In this document: positions 43,232 to 52,437 of the stretch, one piece after another
How the letters are laid out: each line of letters begins with the position of its first letter
Position numbering within the stretch: the first letter of the stretch is position 1
From: Candidatus Accumulibacter sp. ACC003
GTDB taxonomy: Bacteria; Pseudomonadota; Gammaproteobacteria; Burkholderiales; Rhodocyclaceae
Direction: 5' to 3'
Length of the DNA stretch: 64,000 nt
Assembly: GCF_907163085.1 (NCBI RefSeq)
Contig: NZ_CAJQTX010000005.1
Location: forward strand, 62,001 to 126,000
Notes under the pieces: model-generated
What the model saw: only the letters and a program-made list of their open reading frames with translations
Told to the model about the DNA's origin: nothing
The model's database searches: none
Program-made: the position numbers and the translations under genes

Positions 43232-44281
43232 TTACTTGAGAGTCGCCATATCGATGACAAACCTGTATTTCACATCGCTTTTCAGCATTCGCTCGTAGGC
43301 CGTATTGATGTAATCGATGGGGATCATCTCGATGTCTGAAACGATGTTGTGTTTGGCGCAAAAATCAAGCATGTCCTGAGTTTCACGGATTCCACCGATG
43401 AGTGATCCCGCTAGCTGGCGGCGCTTGAAGATCAGATTGAAGACATTGGGCGAAGGGTGCGGCTCGGCAGGAGCTCCGACCAGGGTCATCGTACCGTCAC
43501 GCTTGAGCATTTGCAGATAGACATCCAGGCTGTGCGAGGCGGCCACGGTGTTCAGGATGAAATCGAACTGATTTGCATAGGTAGCCATTTGCTCGGGATT
43601 GGTGGAAATACACACTACATCGGCACCCAGGCGCTTGCCGTCTTCGACTTTCGTTGGCGATGTGGTGAATAGCACCACGTGCGCGCCCATGGCGTGTGCA
43701 ATTTTCACTGCCATGTGGCCAAGGCCGCCAAGTCCGACAATTCCAACCGTCTGGCCTGGCGCTGCACCCCAATGACACAAGGGCGAATAGGTGGTTATTC
43801 CAGCGCACAAGAGGGGCGCCACACTCGCCAGGTCCTCTTCGGCGTGGTTGATATGCAAGACAAATGACTCTTTGACGACGATGGTTTTGGAATAACCCCC
43901 GTAGGTATTCTCGCCGCCAAAAACCGGCCCGTTGTAGGTTCCAGTGAAGCCATTTTCGCAGTATTGCTCTTCGCCCGCATGGCAAGAATAGCAATTCCCA
44001 CAACTGTCGATCATGCAGCCTACGCCAGCCAGGTCTCCTAGCTTGAAGTCATGAACGCTATCGCCCACGGCGACCACTCGACCAACGATTTCGTGGCCCG
44101 GGACTGACGGATACAAGCTGTTATGCCACTCGCCACGAGCCGTGTGCAAATCCGAGTGGCATACGCCGCAATAGAGAATCTCGATCTGCACATCTTCTGC
44201 ACCGGGGCTGCGGCGGTCCAGTTCGAAAGGGGCAAGTTCGCTCGTCGCACTTTGGGCTGCGTATGCTTTCGTTCTAATCAT
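43232..44281 (-). CDS. Zinc-dependent NAD(P) alcohol/aldehyde dehydrogenase (YahK-like)
   Basis: 349 residues of the cinnamyl-alcohol-dehydrogenase branch, reducing aldehydes with NADPH. Catalytic zinc: CGVCHSDLHTARGEW, PGHEIVG; structural zinc: CGNCYSCHAGEEQYC; cofactor: GIVGLGGLGHMAVKIAHAMG, followed by FTTSPTK as in NADPH users. Ends KYRFVIDMATLK, typical for YahK. Gene is less GC-rich than pel. Single gene between pel and the BREX locus. Confidence 0.93.
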   Translation of the reverse strand: MIRTKAYAAQSATSELAPFELDRRSPGAEDVQIEILYCGVCHSDLHTARGEWHNSLYPSVPGHEIVGRVVAVGDSVHDFKLGDLAGVGCMIDSCGNCYSCHAGEEQYCENGFTGTYNGPVFGGENTYGGYSKTIVVKESFVLHINHAEEDLASVAPLLCAGITTYSPLCHWGAAPGQTVGIVGLGGLGHMAVKIAHAMGAHVVLFTTSPTKVEDGKRLGADVVCISTNPEQMATYANQFDFILNTVAASHSLDVYLQMLKRDGTMTLVGAPAEPHPSPNVFNLIFKRRQLAGSLIGGIRETQDMLDFCAKHNIVSDIEMIPIDYINTAYERMLKSDVKYRFVIDMATLK

Positions 44282-44508
44282 GACTCAATCCTTTTTTTGC
44301 AATGTTGGGGGTAAGAAGCGCTTGGCGTTGTCCGACAACTTTTTGGAAGACAAGTTTTTGGACTCCTGGATAAGGACGCTGGCCTGTCTGGAGATGCCAG
44401 TAGTGCTCAAAAGGTAGCGGCGGCATAGAGGAAGCCGCTCGCCGTGGGGCTGTTGGCCGGCCAGCCGACGCGGTGGAAGCACCGAATTTCCTCGACCACG
44501 ACCGGCCC

Positions 44509-46005
44509 TCAGCGAGCGGCTCCGCCGCCTATCCAGTTGTCGATCGCACTGACCATTGCGGCGTCGAGCATGATTTCCTCGCGCAGACAGAGTGAACGAA
44601 TGCTGTCCGCCAGCTTCCTGCACAGGGTAGGCGCATCATTGCTGCCCTCCTCGAAGGAGTGGCCGCGCATCAACAAGCCCCGCAACACATGATTCACGTC
44701 CGCACGGCTGACCGGCAACCCGGAATCACGACAGCGGTCGCGAACTCGCTTGCCGGTCGCGACGAGGTGAAATGGGCTGCCGAGAACATCACTTGCGATG
44801 ACCTCCATCAGGTTTCGGTATTTTTTTGGCGAGAGCAGAGGCACATCGGTGAGGTCATGGATGTGTTTTGCCACCTCGTAGAGAGCGTTGTCGGCCCACT
44901 CTGTTCCCGGATCAACGGCGACGTCCGAGGGCACAGTATGACGACTCGGGTCGACGGCAAAGCCGCCCGAAGCATTCCAGTTGAAGCGAACAGGTAGTAC
45001 GTTCAGCGATTCGACAAACTTTCGAAATGTTCCCTTGCCGGCCCAGTCGGCTGCCAGCGATCCGTCCTGCCCGAGAATCAGCGTTGCCAATCGTCCGCAG
45101 GGTACCGGCTGCGATGCCTTGGCGACCTCTGCCCTGATCAGCTCCTCGAGCATGGGCTGTACGCCGTTGAGCTTGCCACCGCTTGCTCCAGTGCCATGCG
45201 TCACGGCGCGCGAATGGCGCTTGGGGTCGTAGATCGTCCCGCCACCCTCCCAGCTGACAGCCAGAGGCGTGAGATCCAGGGAATCAAGCAAGGCGCGAAA
45301 ACTGCCGAGGCCACCCCATGACGACGCGTCGAGGCCGTCGACGGCCCGCAGCAGTGCCGAAGCAATCTTGGCCAGGGGGACCGGAGTCGGCGCTTCTTGC
45401 ACCGCCTCGCGGATCACAGCCAGGGCTGATGATGCCAACGTCCGGGCTGGGCGGATTTCTACCGGAGGCGGCTCGGTGAGAGCGTCGCCAAAGCTCAGCG
45501 CCTCCCTGATGAAGTCATCCTGATCAATCAACAGGTCAGCTGACGCCCGGTAAGCTGCCGAGGGAAAACCAATGGCCAGCACGGTCGTTCGCCGATCCCA
45601 GCGCCGCAGTTTGCGCAGCAGCGGAGTGAAATCAGCGTCAGCAGAAAAGACAATGAACTCGTCGTAATGCGTTTCCTGTTGCAGCAGATCGACGATGTCC
45701 AGGACCATGTGGATGTCGGTGCTGGTCTTGCCCTCGGTGGTCATGGGTGGACAATCGACGATTTCGAAGCCAGCCAGATTGAACGAGGGGCGAAAGCGTT
45801 GATAAGCCTGCGGATTCAGGTAGCAGCGCCGCACAAGGATACGGCGCCGGGCACCGGGCCGAGTTGGCGCGGGCAGTTCCAGCGACTCGATCAGCCAATT
45901 CATCCAGGCCGTCGGCATGCGTGCGAACTGGTCGGCGGCACCCTGGTCGAGGCGACGCAGGCCGGAATAAACATTGTCGAAATCAACGAATAAAGCGCTT
46001 TTCAT
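44509..46005 (-). CDS. NYN-domain ribonuclease with LOTUS/OST-HTH domains, coupled to BREX
   Basis: 498 residues. N-terminal NYN (PIN-like) nuclease about 1-165: ALFVDFDNVYSGLRRLD, STDIHMVLDIVDLL, VFSADADFTPLLRKL give the acidic metal site. Two OST-HTH/LOTUS RNA-binding domains follow (about 190-265 PVPLAKIASALLRAVDG, WGGLGSFRALLDSL, and 285-360 PVPCGRLATLILGQDGS, WAGKGTFRKFVESL), then a C-terminal helical domain. Starts 24 bases after brxL with ggaagg upstream, so it is the last gene of the BREX operon. RNA cleavage is inferred from the domains. Not one of the six standard type 1 genes. Confidence 0.85.
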   Translation of the reverse strand: MKSALFVDFDNVYSGLRRLDQGAADQFARMPTAWMNWLIESLELPAPTRPGARRRILVRRCYLNPQAYQRFRPSFNLAGFEIVDCPPMTTEGKTSTDIHMVLDIVDLLQQETHYDEFIVFSADADFTPLLRKLRRWDRRTTVLAIGFPSAAYRASADLLIDQDDFIREALSFGDALTEPPPVEIRPARTLASSALAVIREAVQEAPTPVPLAKIASALLRAVDGLDASSWGGLGSFRALLDSLDLTPLAVSWEGGGTIYDPKRHSRAVTHGTGASGGKLNGVQPMLEELIRAEVAKASQPVPCGRLATLILGQDGSLAADWAGKGTFRKFVESLNVLPVRFNWNASGGFAVDPSRHTVPSDVAVDPGTEWADNALYEVAKHIHDLTDVPLLSPKKYRNLMEVIASDVLGSPFHLVATGKRVRDRCRDSGLPVSRADVNHVLRGLLMRGHSFEEGSNDAPTLCRKLADSIRSLCLREEIMLDAAMVSAIDNWIGGGAAR

Positions 46006-46029
46006 GAACTGCCTTCCTCAAAACCGACC

Positions 46030-48072
46030 TCACTCAACGCCAATCGCCTTGAACACCGCATCCACGGGATCGGCATAGAAACTTGTCTGGAACCTGGCGA
46101 ACAGTTCCCCCGGAACACTCGGAATATCGCCGACGCTGGACATCGGCAACAGTATCTTCTTGGCCCCGGCGTCAAACGCGATCTGCAAACTTTCCGCAAG
46201 ATTCCTGACCGGCACGACCGTTCCGCCGAGGCTCATATCGCCCATGATCGTCATCTGCGACTGCACCGGGCGGCCGAGCGCTGCCGAGCAAAGGGCGATG
46301 AAGCTGGCGAGGGTGAATAACTGCGGCGCGCCGGCATTTTGTAGCTCGACAAGCTGCAGGTGGAAATCGTGTTCGCCTGGCTTGATCGAGGCACTGACAC
46401 GCGCAGAATTGGCCTTGAAGTAGTCGAAGGCCACGCGCACCGGCTCGCGCGGTGCAACACCCGAGGCAGATACTTTGCCACCGCCGGCGATGGTTTGAAT
46501 TTCAATGCGGTAGATCCCCGGCATTTCGGATGTGCCCATACTGATCGTATGCAGTGCGCCAGGTGCCAGGCGGCCATCCGGGATCAAGGCAGCACTCGAT
46601 TGCTCAGGAACGGCAACAAAACGTTCCTGGCTATCCTCAAGATCGATGTAGGAGAAGTGCACGTCGTAGAACTCCATGCCGCCAATCTTCTTGAGCTGCT
46701 CCTTCACGCGCCGGCGAGCTTCCAGCGCGTACTCAAGACACTTCTTCACGATCTCCTTGTCGTAATCGCCGGCTGGACAGATCAGCTTCAGAAGGCCCGA
46801 CACCGTTCGGCGCACGGCAATGGTGTCGCGCTGATTCAGGTTGTTGCCGAGCTTGAACCACTTGTCGATGGCGTCGGCGAAGTTGACCTTGCGCATTTCG
46901 CGCAGGTACTCGGCCAGGTAATCGACGATCAGCCCATACTGGTTGGTAAAAAACTCCGGACGCATTTTCGGGATTTCCCAGCCGGGCACATAGGCGTGGA
47001 AGCGGTCGAAGAAAGCCGAATCGATCATCACCTCGGGGAAGGGTCTGAACAGGTGGCTGGTCTTGACCAACGACTCGACAGTCTGCCCTTGCGGGAGGTT
47101 GCCGACGAAAACCATCGCCGCGTTGGCGCTGATCGCCTCGCGGCCTCGCGAGAAGGATCCGCTGGCCATGAAGTCCTTCATGATCTGGACGCCGTCCTGA
47201 TCCTTGAAGTTGATCCCCGCCACCTCATCGAAGGCCACCACGTCCCACAGCCCGACCAGGCCCACCTTGCGCGCCGCCATGTTGTAGAAGAGATTGGCGA
47301 CCGTGGTCTGGCCACCCGAAACCAGAATGCTGTTCGGGCTGATCTCCTTGTAGATGTGGCTCTTGCCCGTGCCGCGCGGGCCAAGCTCGCAGAAGTTGTA
47401 GTTGTTCTCGACCAGCGGAATCATCCGCGCCAGCAAATGCCACTTCACCCGCTCCTTGAAGCAGGAGGGCTCCATGCCCGTTGACCGGATCAGTGCATCG
47501 ATCCACAGCGCTTCCGTGAATGCCTTGCGCCCTTCGAAAAGCCCAGGCATGTCCATGTTGGGCATCTGGATCGGTTTCAGGTCGGTGACCAGGAAGGGCG
47601 AGCCCTTCTGGTTCTCCTCGAATCGATAATGCAGGGTCACAATGCACCAGATGCCGCCAACCAGAAGCTTCTCGAACTGGCGAACGTAGGCATCCGAAAT
47701 CTCTGCGTTCTTGACCCCGAGATTGGAGAGCAGCGCCTCATAGACATCGCGCTTTTCATTCAGCTTGACCGTCACCTTGTCGATGACCTTGTAACTGCCG
47801 CTCTCGCGAATCTTCGACTTGACCTTCTCGGCCTCGTCGGGTCGAACGTAGTTCTCGCTGAGAATCCGCTTTACATTGACCAGTCCGGCATCGATGGTCG
47901 CCTGATCATCGGACGCGCAGTACATCCCGAGCAGATATTCGAGGACGTAGACAGGAACATTGGCGCCTTCCTTGATGAGCTTGGTCAGATCCTTGCGCAC
48001 CACCTTGCCGGCGAATTGCCGATTCAGCAGGGCATCGAGATTCGTGTCGTTCTCGGGGAGTTGTTCAGTCAT
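46030..48072 (-). CDS. brxL: BrxL, AAA+ Lon-like BREX protein
   Basis: 680 residues. N-terminal helical domain, AAA+ core with Walker A ELGPRGTGKSHIYKEI and Walker B-like LWDVVAFDEVAGINF, and a C-terminal Lon-related domain (QSQMTIMGDMSLGGTVVPV, AGAKKILLPMSS). Where active Lon has the GPSAG serine and GGLKEK lysine, this protein has NAGAPQ and VRNLAESL, so the peptidase dyad seems absent, in line with a DNA-binding rather than proteolytic role. Starts 8 bases after pglZ. Confidence 0.94.
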   Translation of the reverse strand: MTEQLPENDTNLDALLNRQFAGKVVRKDLTKLIKEGANVPVYVLEYLLGMYCASDDQATIDAGLVNVKRILSENYVRPDEAEKVKSKIRESGSYKVIDKVTVKLNEKRDVYEALLSNLGVKNAEISDAYVRQFEKLLVGGIWCIVTLHYRFEENQKGSPFLVTDLKPIQMPNMDMPGLFEGRKAFTEALWIDALIRSTGMEPSCFKERVKWHLLARMIPLVENNYNFCELGPRGTGKSHIYKEISPNSILVSGGQTTVANLFYNMAARKVGLVGLWDVVAFDEVAGINFKDQDGVQIMKDFMASGSFSRGREAISANAAMVFVGNLPQGQTVESLVKTSHLFRPFPEVMIDSAFFDRFHAYVPGWEIPKMRPEFFTNQYGLIVDYLAEYLREMRKVNFADAIDKWFKLGNNLNQRDTIAVRRTVSGLLKLICPAGDYDKEIVKKCLEYALEARRRVKEQLKKIGGMEFYDVHFSYIDLEDSQERFVAVPEQSSAALIPDGRLAPGALHTISMGTSEMPGIYRIEIQTIAGGGKVSASGVAPREPVRVAFDYFKANSARVSASIKPGEHDFHLQLVELQNAGAPQLFTLASFIALCSAALGRPVQSQMTIMGDMSLGGTVVPVRNLAESLQIAFDAGAKKILLPMSSVGDIPSVPGELFARFQTSFYADPVDAVFKAIGVE

Positions 48073-48080
48073 GATCGGTT

Positions 48081-50693
48081 CTAGAAGTCGTTGGCGAAGG
48101 CCAGGTCCACCTTGACCGGAATCCGGACCACTTCGACCTTGGTTTGCGTGTCACGGGCAATCAGGAAATGGTCTTTGCTCTTGTCGTATTGACCCGACTT
48201 GATGGTCAGGATCACCGAGCGCTTGCGCTCGTCCATCAGGCCCGAGCTGCTGTCGAAAGTCAGCGACTGCTCGTCGCTGATCATGGTCTCGCCGTCACGC
48301 AGAGAGACCAGCACCGATCTGGCCAATACCCGTTCCGAAACGGCTTCGGTCTGGATGAATTCGAAGCGCTGCTTGTTGGTGACCACCTTGTTCGACGAGC
48401 CCAGCAAGCTGAAGTCCACCGTGCGCGTCCTGGCCGACTGGTGCTCGCTCTCGCGCAGGGTGATCACCGGGATGACGATCTCCTGCGGCATGGCGCTGCC
48501 ATGAACGAAACGGGCGCCGCCGGCAAAGTGAAAGCGGGCGGCTCCCTTGGGCAGCCAGAAATCCATGCTGCCTTCACCCGCTGTCGTTCCCGCCGTGACG
48601 GCCGTGTTGCCACACCACGCGTGGCTGCTCTCGCCGATCCCTTGCCCGAGAAGATAGCGCTTCTTCGCTCGCAGCGTTCCCGCCGGCTTGTCACCGAGCG
48701 TCGATTTATCGGCCTTGTCGAGCGCCGACTCCTGGTAAAGAAAGCCGTGATCGGCGGTGATCAACACCAGTGACCCATTGAGGCTATTAACGATAAAGCT
48801 CGCGAGCTGATTCAGTTCGGCCAGCGTCTGGGCAACGGCGTCGAAGGTCTGCCCCTCCGAGCCTTGTTTGTCCCCGAGCATGTCGATCCTGTCGTGATAG
48901 ACGTAGATCACGCGATGATCGCGGACAAACTCCCGGCCCTTGTCCTTGCCCATCGCCAGCAGCTCATCGGCCTTGACGGCAACCCCCTGATATCTGGAGA
49001 GATGTGCGCTGCGCTGCTCAAGCGTCGAAACCACGTCGGCGTCGGCCATCACGTCGAGATTGCTGTTCGTCCTGTAGGCCAGCGTATGGTGCGGCAAAAG
49101 CGACGCCATGCCGAGCGCGGTGTAGCTGGGCAGCACGCCGAGCATCGGTGTCAGCGCCGCCTTGAAGCGGCTCTTGCCATTGATGTCGCGAACAAGTTCC
49201 TCCGCCGCCTCGTAGCGGAAGGCGTCGGAAATGACGACAAACACCCGGCGGATCCCCGCATCCAGATGCGCCATGACGTGCGTTTCGAAGAAGTCCGGCT
49301 GATTGACCCAGGCAGCAACCTGCCAGCTCGACAACAGGCCGTCCTTGCCTTCCAGCACCTTGCTCCAGGCAGACGCCAGCTGCGGAACGAACCAGCCCGA
49401 ATAGGCGCTCTCGATACGCTGACGAAGCTCATGCAGCAAGGCCCAGCCCATCGGCTCGACGCCATCGGCGGCGTGGTTGATCTGGCGATAGAGTTGATCG
49501 AAGCGGAACAACTCGCTCTGGTACGCCGCCAAACCGGCCTCGGCGTTGGCGAAACCGAAGCCGACGCTGAATCTTTCTTTCAACTCGAAGAAGCCAGCCG
49601 CTGCTTCCAGCGCGTCGTAACACGATGCCAGCGCGCGTGTCGTGGCGCTGGAATGCGCCAATAGCTTGTTGGCCCAATGGCCGTCGCGACGCCGGGCAAT
49701 CAGTCCGCGCAAGGTATCCATATCGGCGCCAGCGCCAGCGATGATGCGGCCCTTGAGGTCCTGGATGATGCGCCGCTCGACTTCCTCGAAAGTCATCGTT
49801 TCCGCCAATGACTCGGCAGATAGAGCGGCAATCACATTGCTCAGCCCCAGTTCGCGAGCCACGCTGCCCGACAAGGCATCGTAGCTGGCAAAGTGCTGCA
49901 TGTGAGAACGCCATCCGGCAACAAAGACCGAGGCATTCGCCGCGCGTGCCTTGTCACTGATGATGAAATGCGACAACTGCGCCGGACAAGCACCGCTGAC
50001 GGTCCGCGAAAGATCCGTCACCAGGATCCGGAACAGGAAGTCCCGCAGTGTCGGCGCGGCGTCGCGATATCCCATCTCCTGCTCAACCAGGACCCAGAAC
50101 GAATCGATCAGGTCGTTGGCGACGATGTCGGACCACGCTTTCGGCTCGGCATCAAGATCGGCGACGCCGTCCTGAACAAGGGCAGAAAAAAGACGCAGAA
50201 GGATGGCAGCGAGATCGGCTTGCTCGGCCTTTGCCAATACCGCGATCATCTTGCGATCGAGATCTCCGGCGCCATCGCTGGGCGCAACCCAGCGCTTGAG
50301 GCGCTCGACGCGCTCCTTGGCTTGGAGAAACCTGGCGCGCTCCTTGAGATGCGCTCGCAGTTGCTGCGAGGCCAGGCCGAGATCCTCCAGCAGAATCGAC
50401 GCGTTGTCGGCGTGGAAGCTCTTGCTGCGCAGCCGGATGTCCAGCAGCCAGTCGTCGGCAAGCACAGGGAGCGGTTTGGCGCTGTAGAGGAGGAAGCTGG
50501 CCTGCGGCGCGGCGCGCTCCACTTGGAGCTTGATCGACAAGGCCGGCAGATCGTCGAGATAGAGCAGTTCGACGCCGTCGGGCAAGAGATTCCTGACCGA
50601 GAAAGAGAACTCCCCGTCGACATCGTGCCAGAAGACAATCGGATGACTGGAGAACGCGGTGCTGAGCGCGTCGGTGATGCGTTGCTCGCTCAT
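48081..50693 (-). CDS. pglZ: PglZ, alkaline-phosphatase-fold BREX protein
   Basis: 870 residues from ATG 50693 (MSEQRITDALSTAFSS). An upstream ATG (50717) is open, but the paralogous pglZ start at 52437 begins with the same MSEQ, favouring 50693. The phosphatase-like core about 475-720 shows VFVVISDAFRYEAAEELV, LVLITADHGFLYQES and VHGSAMPQEIVIPVI. PglZ is needed for BREX methylation and defence. It overlaps a small upstream ORF (ATGA) and precedes brxL. Confidence 0.94.
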   Translation of the reverse strand: MSEQRITDALSTAFSSHPIVFWHDVDGEFSFSVRNLLPDGVELLYLDDLPALSIKLQVERAAPQASFLLYSAKPLPVLADDWLLDIRLRSKSFHADNASILLEDLGLASQQLRAHLKERARFLQAKERVERLKRWVAPSDGAGDLDRKMIAVLAKAEQADLAAILLRLFSALVQDGVADLDAEPKAWSDIVANDLIDSFWVLVEQEMGYRDAAPTLRDFLFRILVTDLSRTVSGACPAQLSHFIISDKARAANASVFVAGWRSHMQHFASYDALSGSVARELGLSNVIAALSAESLAETMTFEEVERRIIQDLKGRIIAGAGADMDTLRGLIARRRDGHWANKLLAHSSATTRALASCYDALEAAAGFFELKERFSVGFGFANAEAGLAAYQSELFRFDQLYRQINHAADGVEPMGWALLHELRQRIESAYSGWFVPQLASAWSKVLEGKDGLLSSWQVAAWVNQPDFFETHVMAHLDAGIRRVFVVISDAFRYEAAEELVRDINGKSRFKAALTPMLGVLPSYTALGMASLLPHHTLAYRTNSNLDVMADADVVSTLEQRSAHLSRYQGVAVKADELLAMGKDKGREFVRDHRVIYVYHDRIDMLGDKQGSEGQTFDAVAQTLAELNQLASFIVNSLNGSLVLITADHGFLYQESALDKADKSTLGDKPAGTLRAKKRYLLGQGIGESSHAWCGNTAVTAGTTAGEGSMDFWLPKGAARFHFAGGARFVHGSAMPQEIVIPVITLRESEHQSARTRTVDFSLLGSSNKVVTNKQRFEFIQTEAVSERVLARSVLVSLRDGETMISDEQSLTFDSSSGLMDERKRSVILTIKSGQYDKSKDHFLIARDTQTKVEVVRIPVKVDLAFANDF

Positions 50694-50797
50694 CGGATTG
50701 CCGCCGTGAAGTGCCATAGCCGGGAATCATCGGGGGCAACAGCAGAGCATTTGTGCAACACGCTGTTGGACAAATCGGTGTCGGCAGCCTCATTCAT
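50690..50797 (-). CDS. Small ORF between AlbA-type gene and pglZ (35 aa)
   Basis: MNEAADTDLSNSVLHKCSAV... ending WHFTAAIR. ATG 50797 lies 5 bases after the AlbA-type stop, and its stop overlaps the pglZ start (ATGA), so it links the two genes by translational coupling. It could be a leader peptide or the tail of a lost gene. Confidence 0.35.
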   Translation of the reverse strand: MNEAADTDLSNSVLHKCSAVAPDDSRLWHFTAAIR

Positions 50798-50801
50798 TAG
50801 C

Positions 50802-52304
50802 TCATCCCTTCGGTTCAAGCGGTGCGCGACCACTGCGGTACGCTGGAGCAATCAGGCGGTATTTCTGGGTAGGACTTCTTGGCGATTCCGGCTGGGTCAT
50901 TTCAACCAGGCCGGCGTTCAGCGCCGGCAGCAGATAGTTCGCAGAAAACGTCGGTCGATGCTGCAACGCCAAACGCTCCATCGCCTCGCGCGTGCTGAGC
51001 GGCCCTTGCTTCAGGCATTCAAGGAAGCGTGTTACTTGCTCGGTTACTTGCTCGGTTACTTGCTCGGTTACTTGCTCGGTTACTTGCTCGGTTACTTGCT
51101 CGGTTACTTGCTCGGTTACTTGCTCGGTTACTTGTACCGGGCGGATCGCTTCGGCCAGATGCACCACCACGCGCAAGCGCATTCCCACTTCAATGATTTG
51201 CGGTTCCGGCAAACCCTGCTCCTCGGCTTCCCGGAAGATCCGCGGTACCCCGCTGCCCCACTGCTCGATCAGATTCAGTTCACGGAACACACGGGCGATG
51301 ACGTGGTTGCGGATCTTCGAAACACCCTGACGCATGTCGGCCACTGTCATGCCGGGCAGAAGGATGCCGGGGCTCTCGATTTCAATACGGTCGTCAAAAA
51401 AAGCGAGGCGGATGGGTGCGCCTCGCTGCGAATAATCGGCATGCACCAGGGCGTTGATCACGGCCTCCCGCAACAGGAGCAGCGGAATGCTCCAGACATC
51501 CTTGCGGCGCACCTCCGTAAAATCGGCACCGCGCATCGCGTGCTTTTTCAAAAACAGCATGATGTGATCCACGGCCGTCGGCAAATGCTCATGGACGTCG
51601 ACGTGGTCAAAGATTTCGGCCTTGTCCGTGCCGACAAAACGACCGCACTGAACCCAGGCATCGGAGAAATGCTGCATTCGTTCCTTGCCAAACAGCAGTA
51701 CGGCGCCCTTGGTCGGCACAAGATGACCCTGATACGGGGTCACCAGCTTGAGCGTTCGCAGCGCTTGCTCGCCCGGCCTGTTCAGTCCAGGAAAGAGCTG
51801 CCGGGCCGCCTCCATGTCGAGATCCTTCAGACTCAAGTCCGGCATCGGCATCTCGTCAAAAGCCACACCATCGACCGACCGCCGCAGTTCGCCGATCAGC
51901 GCCGCATCAGCCTGGCGACTGGTCGACCCCAGGCGGACATAGACGCCTGATTCAGCGCCCTCGGATTTAAGCCAGTGCGGCCGGGTGCCGCTGACAAAAA
52001 CCTCTATCAGGAGCAGCGTCTTGCCCTCCACCGTCAGCAGTTCTACATTGGGGACCAGCCGCGGCGCGATGCTGTCGGCAATCAGACTGCACAGACGTTC
52101 CTCCTCATCGAGCGGATTTTCGACGCCGACAATGCTACGGTCGTCACCGATGCCGACAAACAAGCGACCCCCGGCGGTATTGGCAAACGCCACCAGCGTC
52201 TTGAGCAAAGGCTTCGGTGACGACAAATCGCGCTTGAACTCCAGCGTTTTGCCTTCACGGTAAGTCAGCAGTTCCTCCAGAATGTTTGATCGATGCTCAG
52301 TCAT
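50802..52304 (-). CDS. AlbA/Schlafen-type ATP-binding protein with VTEQ repeats
   Basis: 500 residues. N-terminal AlbA_2 (AAA_4) domain: EGKTLEFKRDLSSPKPLLKT, VAFANTAGGRLFVGIGDD; middle RecG-like/GHKL C-terminal segment REAVINALVHADYSQRGAPI, GSGVPRIFREAEEQGL; then eight VTEQ tandem units (about residues 390-424), and a C-terminal winged helix (LSTREAMERLALQHRPTF). Relatives are transcriptional regulators or RNA/DNA-binding ATPases. ATG 52304 follows directly the pglX-like end of the chimeric ORF, mirroring the MTE start after pglX at 53171. Confidence 0.85.
   Translation of the reverse strand: MTEHRSNILEELLTYREGKTLEFKRDLSSPKPLLKTLVAFANTAGGRLFVGIGDDRSIVGVENPLDEEERLCSLIADSIAPRLVPNVELLTVEGKTLLLIEVFVSGTRPHWLKSEGAESGVYVRLGSTSRQADAALIGELRRSVDGVAFDEMPMPDLSLKDLDMEAARQLFPGLNRPGEQALRTLKLVTPYQGHLVPTKGAVLLFGKERMQHFSDAWVQCGRFVGTDKAEIFDHVDVHEHLPTAVDHIMLFLKKHAMRGADFTEVRRKDVWSIPLLLLREAVINALVHADYSQRGAPIRLAFFDDRIEIESPGILLPGMTVADMRQGVSKIRNHVIARVFRELNLIEQWGSGVPRIFREAEEQGLPEPQIIEVGMRLRVVVHLAEAIRPVQVTEQVTEQVTEQVTEQVTEQVTEQVTEQVTEQVTRFLECLKQGPLSTREAMERLALQHRPTFSANYLLPALNAGLVEMTQPESPRSPTQKYRLIAPAYRSGRAPLEPKG
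51031..51134 (-). repeat. 12-bp tandem repeat encoding VTEQ
   Basis: About 8.7 copies of ggttacttgctc (+ strand), all identical in the run, encoding (VTEQ)8. Slippage would change length in multiples of four residues without frameshift. Confidence 0.95.
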
Positions 52305-52437
52305 CACTCGCCCCGCCCGTTAAGGCCTTCGCCTTCGCCAGCAAAGCCCCGAACTTGCCGTCGGCCTTGAGCCAGAAGACAATCGAATTGCTGGAGAACG
52401 CGGTGCCGAGCGCATCGGTGATGCCTTGCTCGCTCAT
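52297..52437 (-). pseudogene. Chimeric ORF: start of pglZ fused to end of pglX (46 aa)
   Basis: Reads MSEQGITDALGTAFSS, NSIVFWLKADGKFG, ALLAKAKALTGGASDD. The first 30 residues match PglZ (MSEQRITDALSTAFSSHPIVFW) and the last 20 match the PglX C-terminus (YGKFGDLLAEVKAVTGGASDD); the joint lies at DGKFG. Its stop is followed by ATGACTGAGC exactly as the real pglX stop is. A leftover of a duplicated pglX-pglZ segment deleted between the two genes; probably not functional. Confidence 0.85.

Noticed and set aside
46360..47484. 374-aa open frame antisense to brxL
   Set aside because: Antisense shadow of a full-length, well-recognised gene.
51038..51134. 12-bp repeat run considered as a CRISPR array
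   Set aside because: Units are contiguous with no spacers and encode VTEQ in frame within a gene.
49893..51950. 685-aa open frame antisense to pglZ and the AlbA-type gene, containing LLGY repeats
   Set aside because: The repeats are the antisense reading of the VTEQ tandem repeat; no ribosome site, and both opposite-strand genes are firmly identified.
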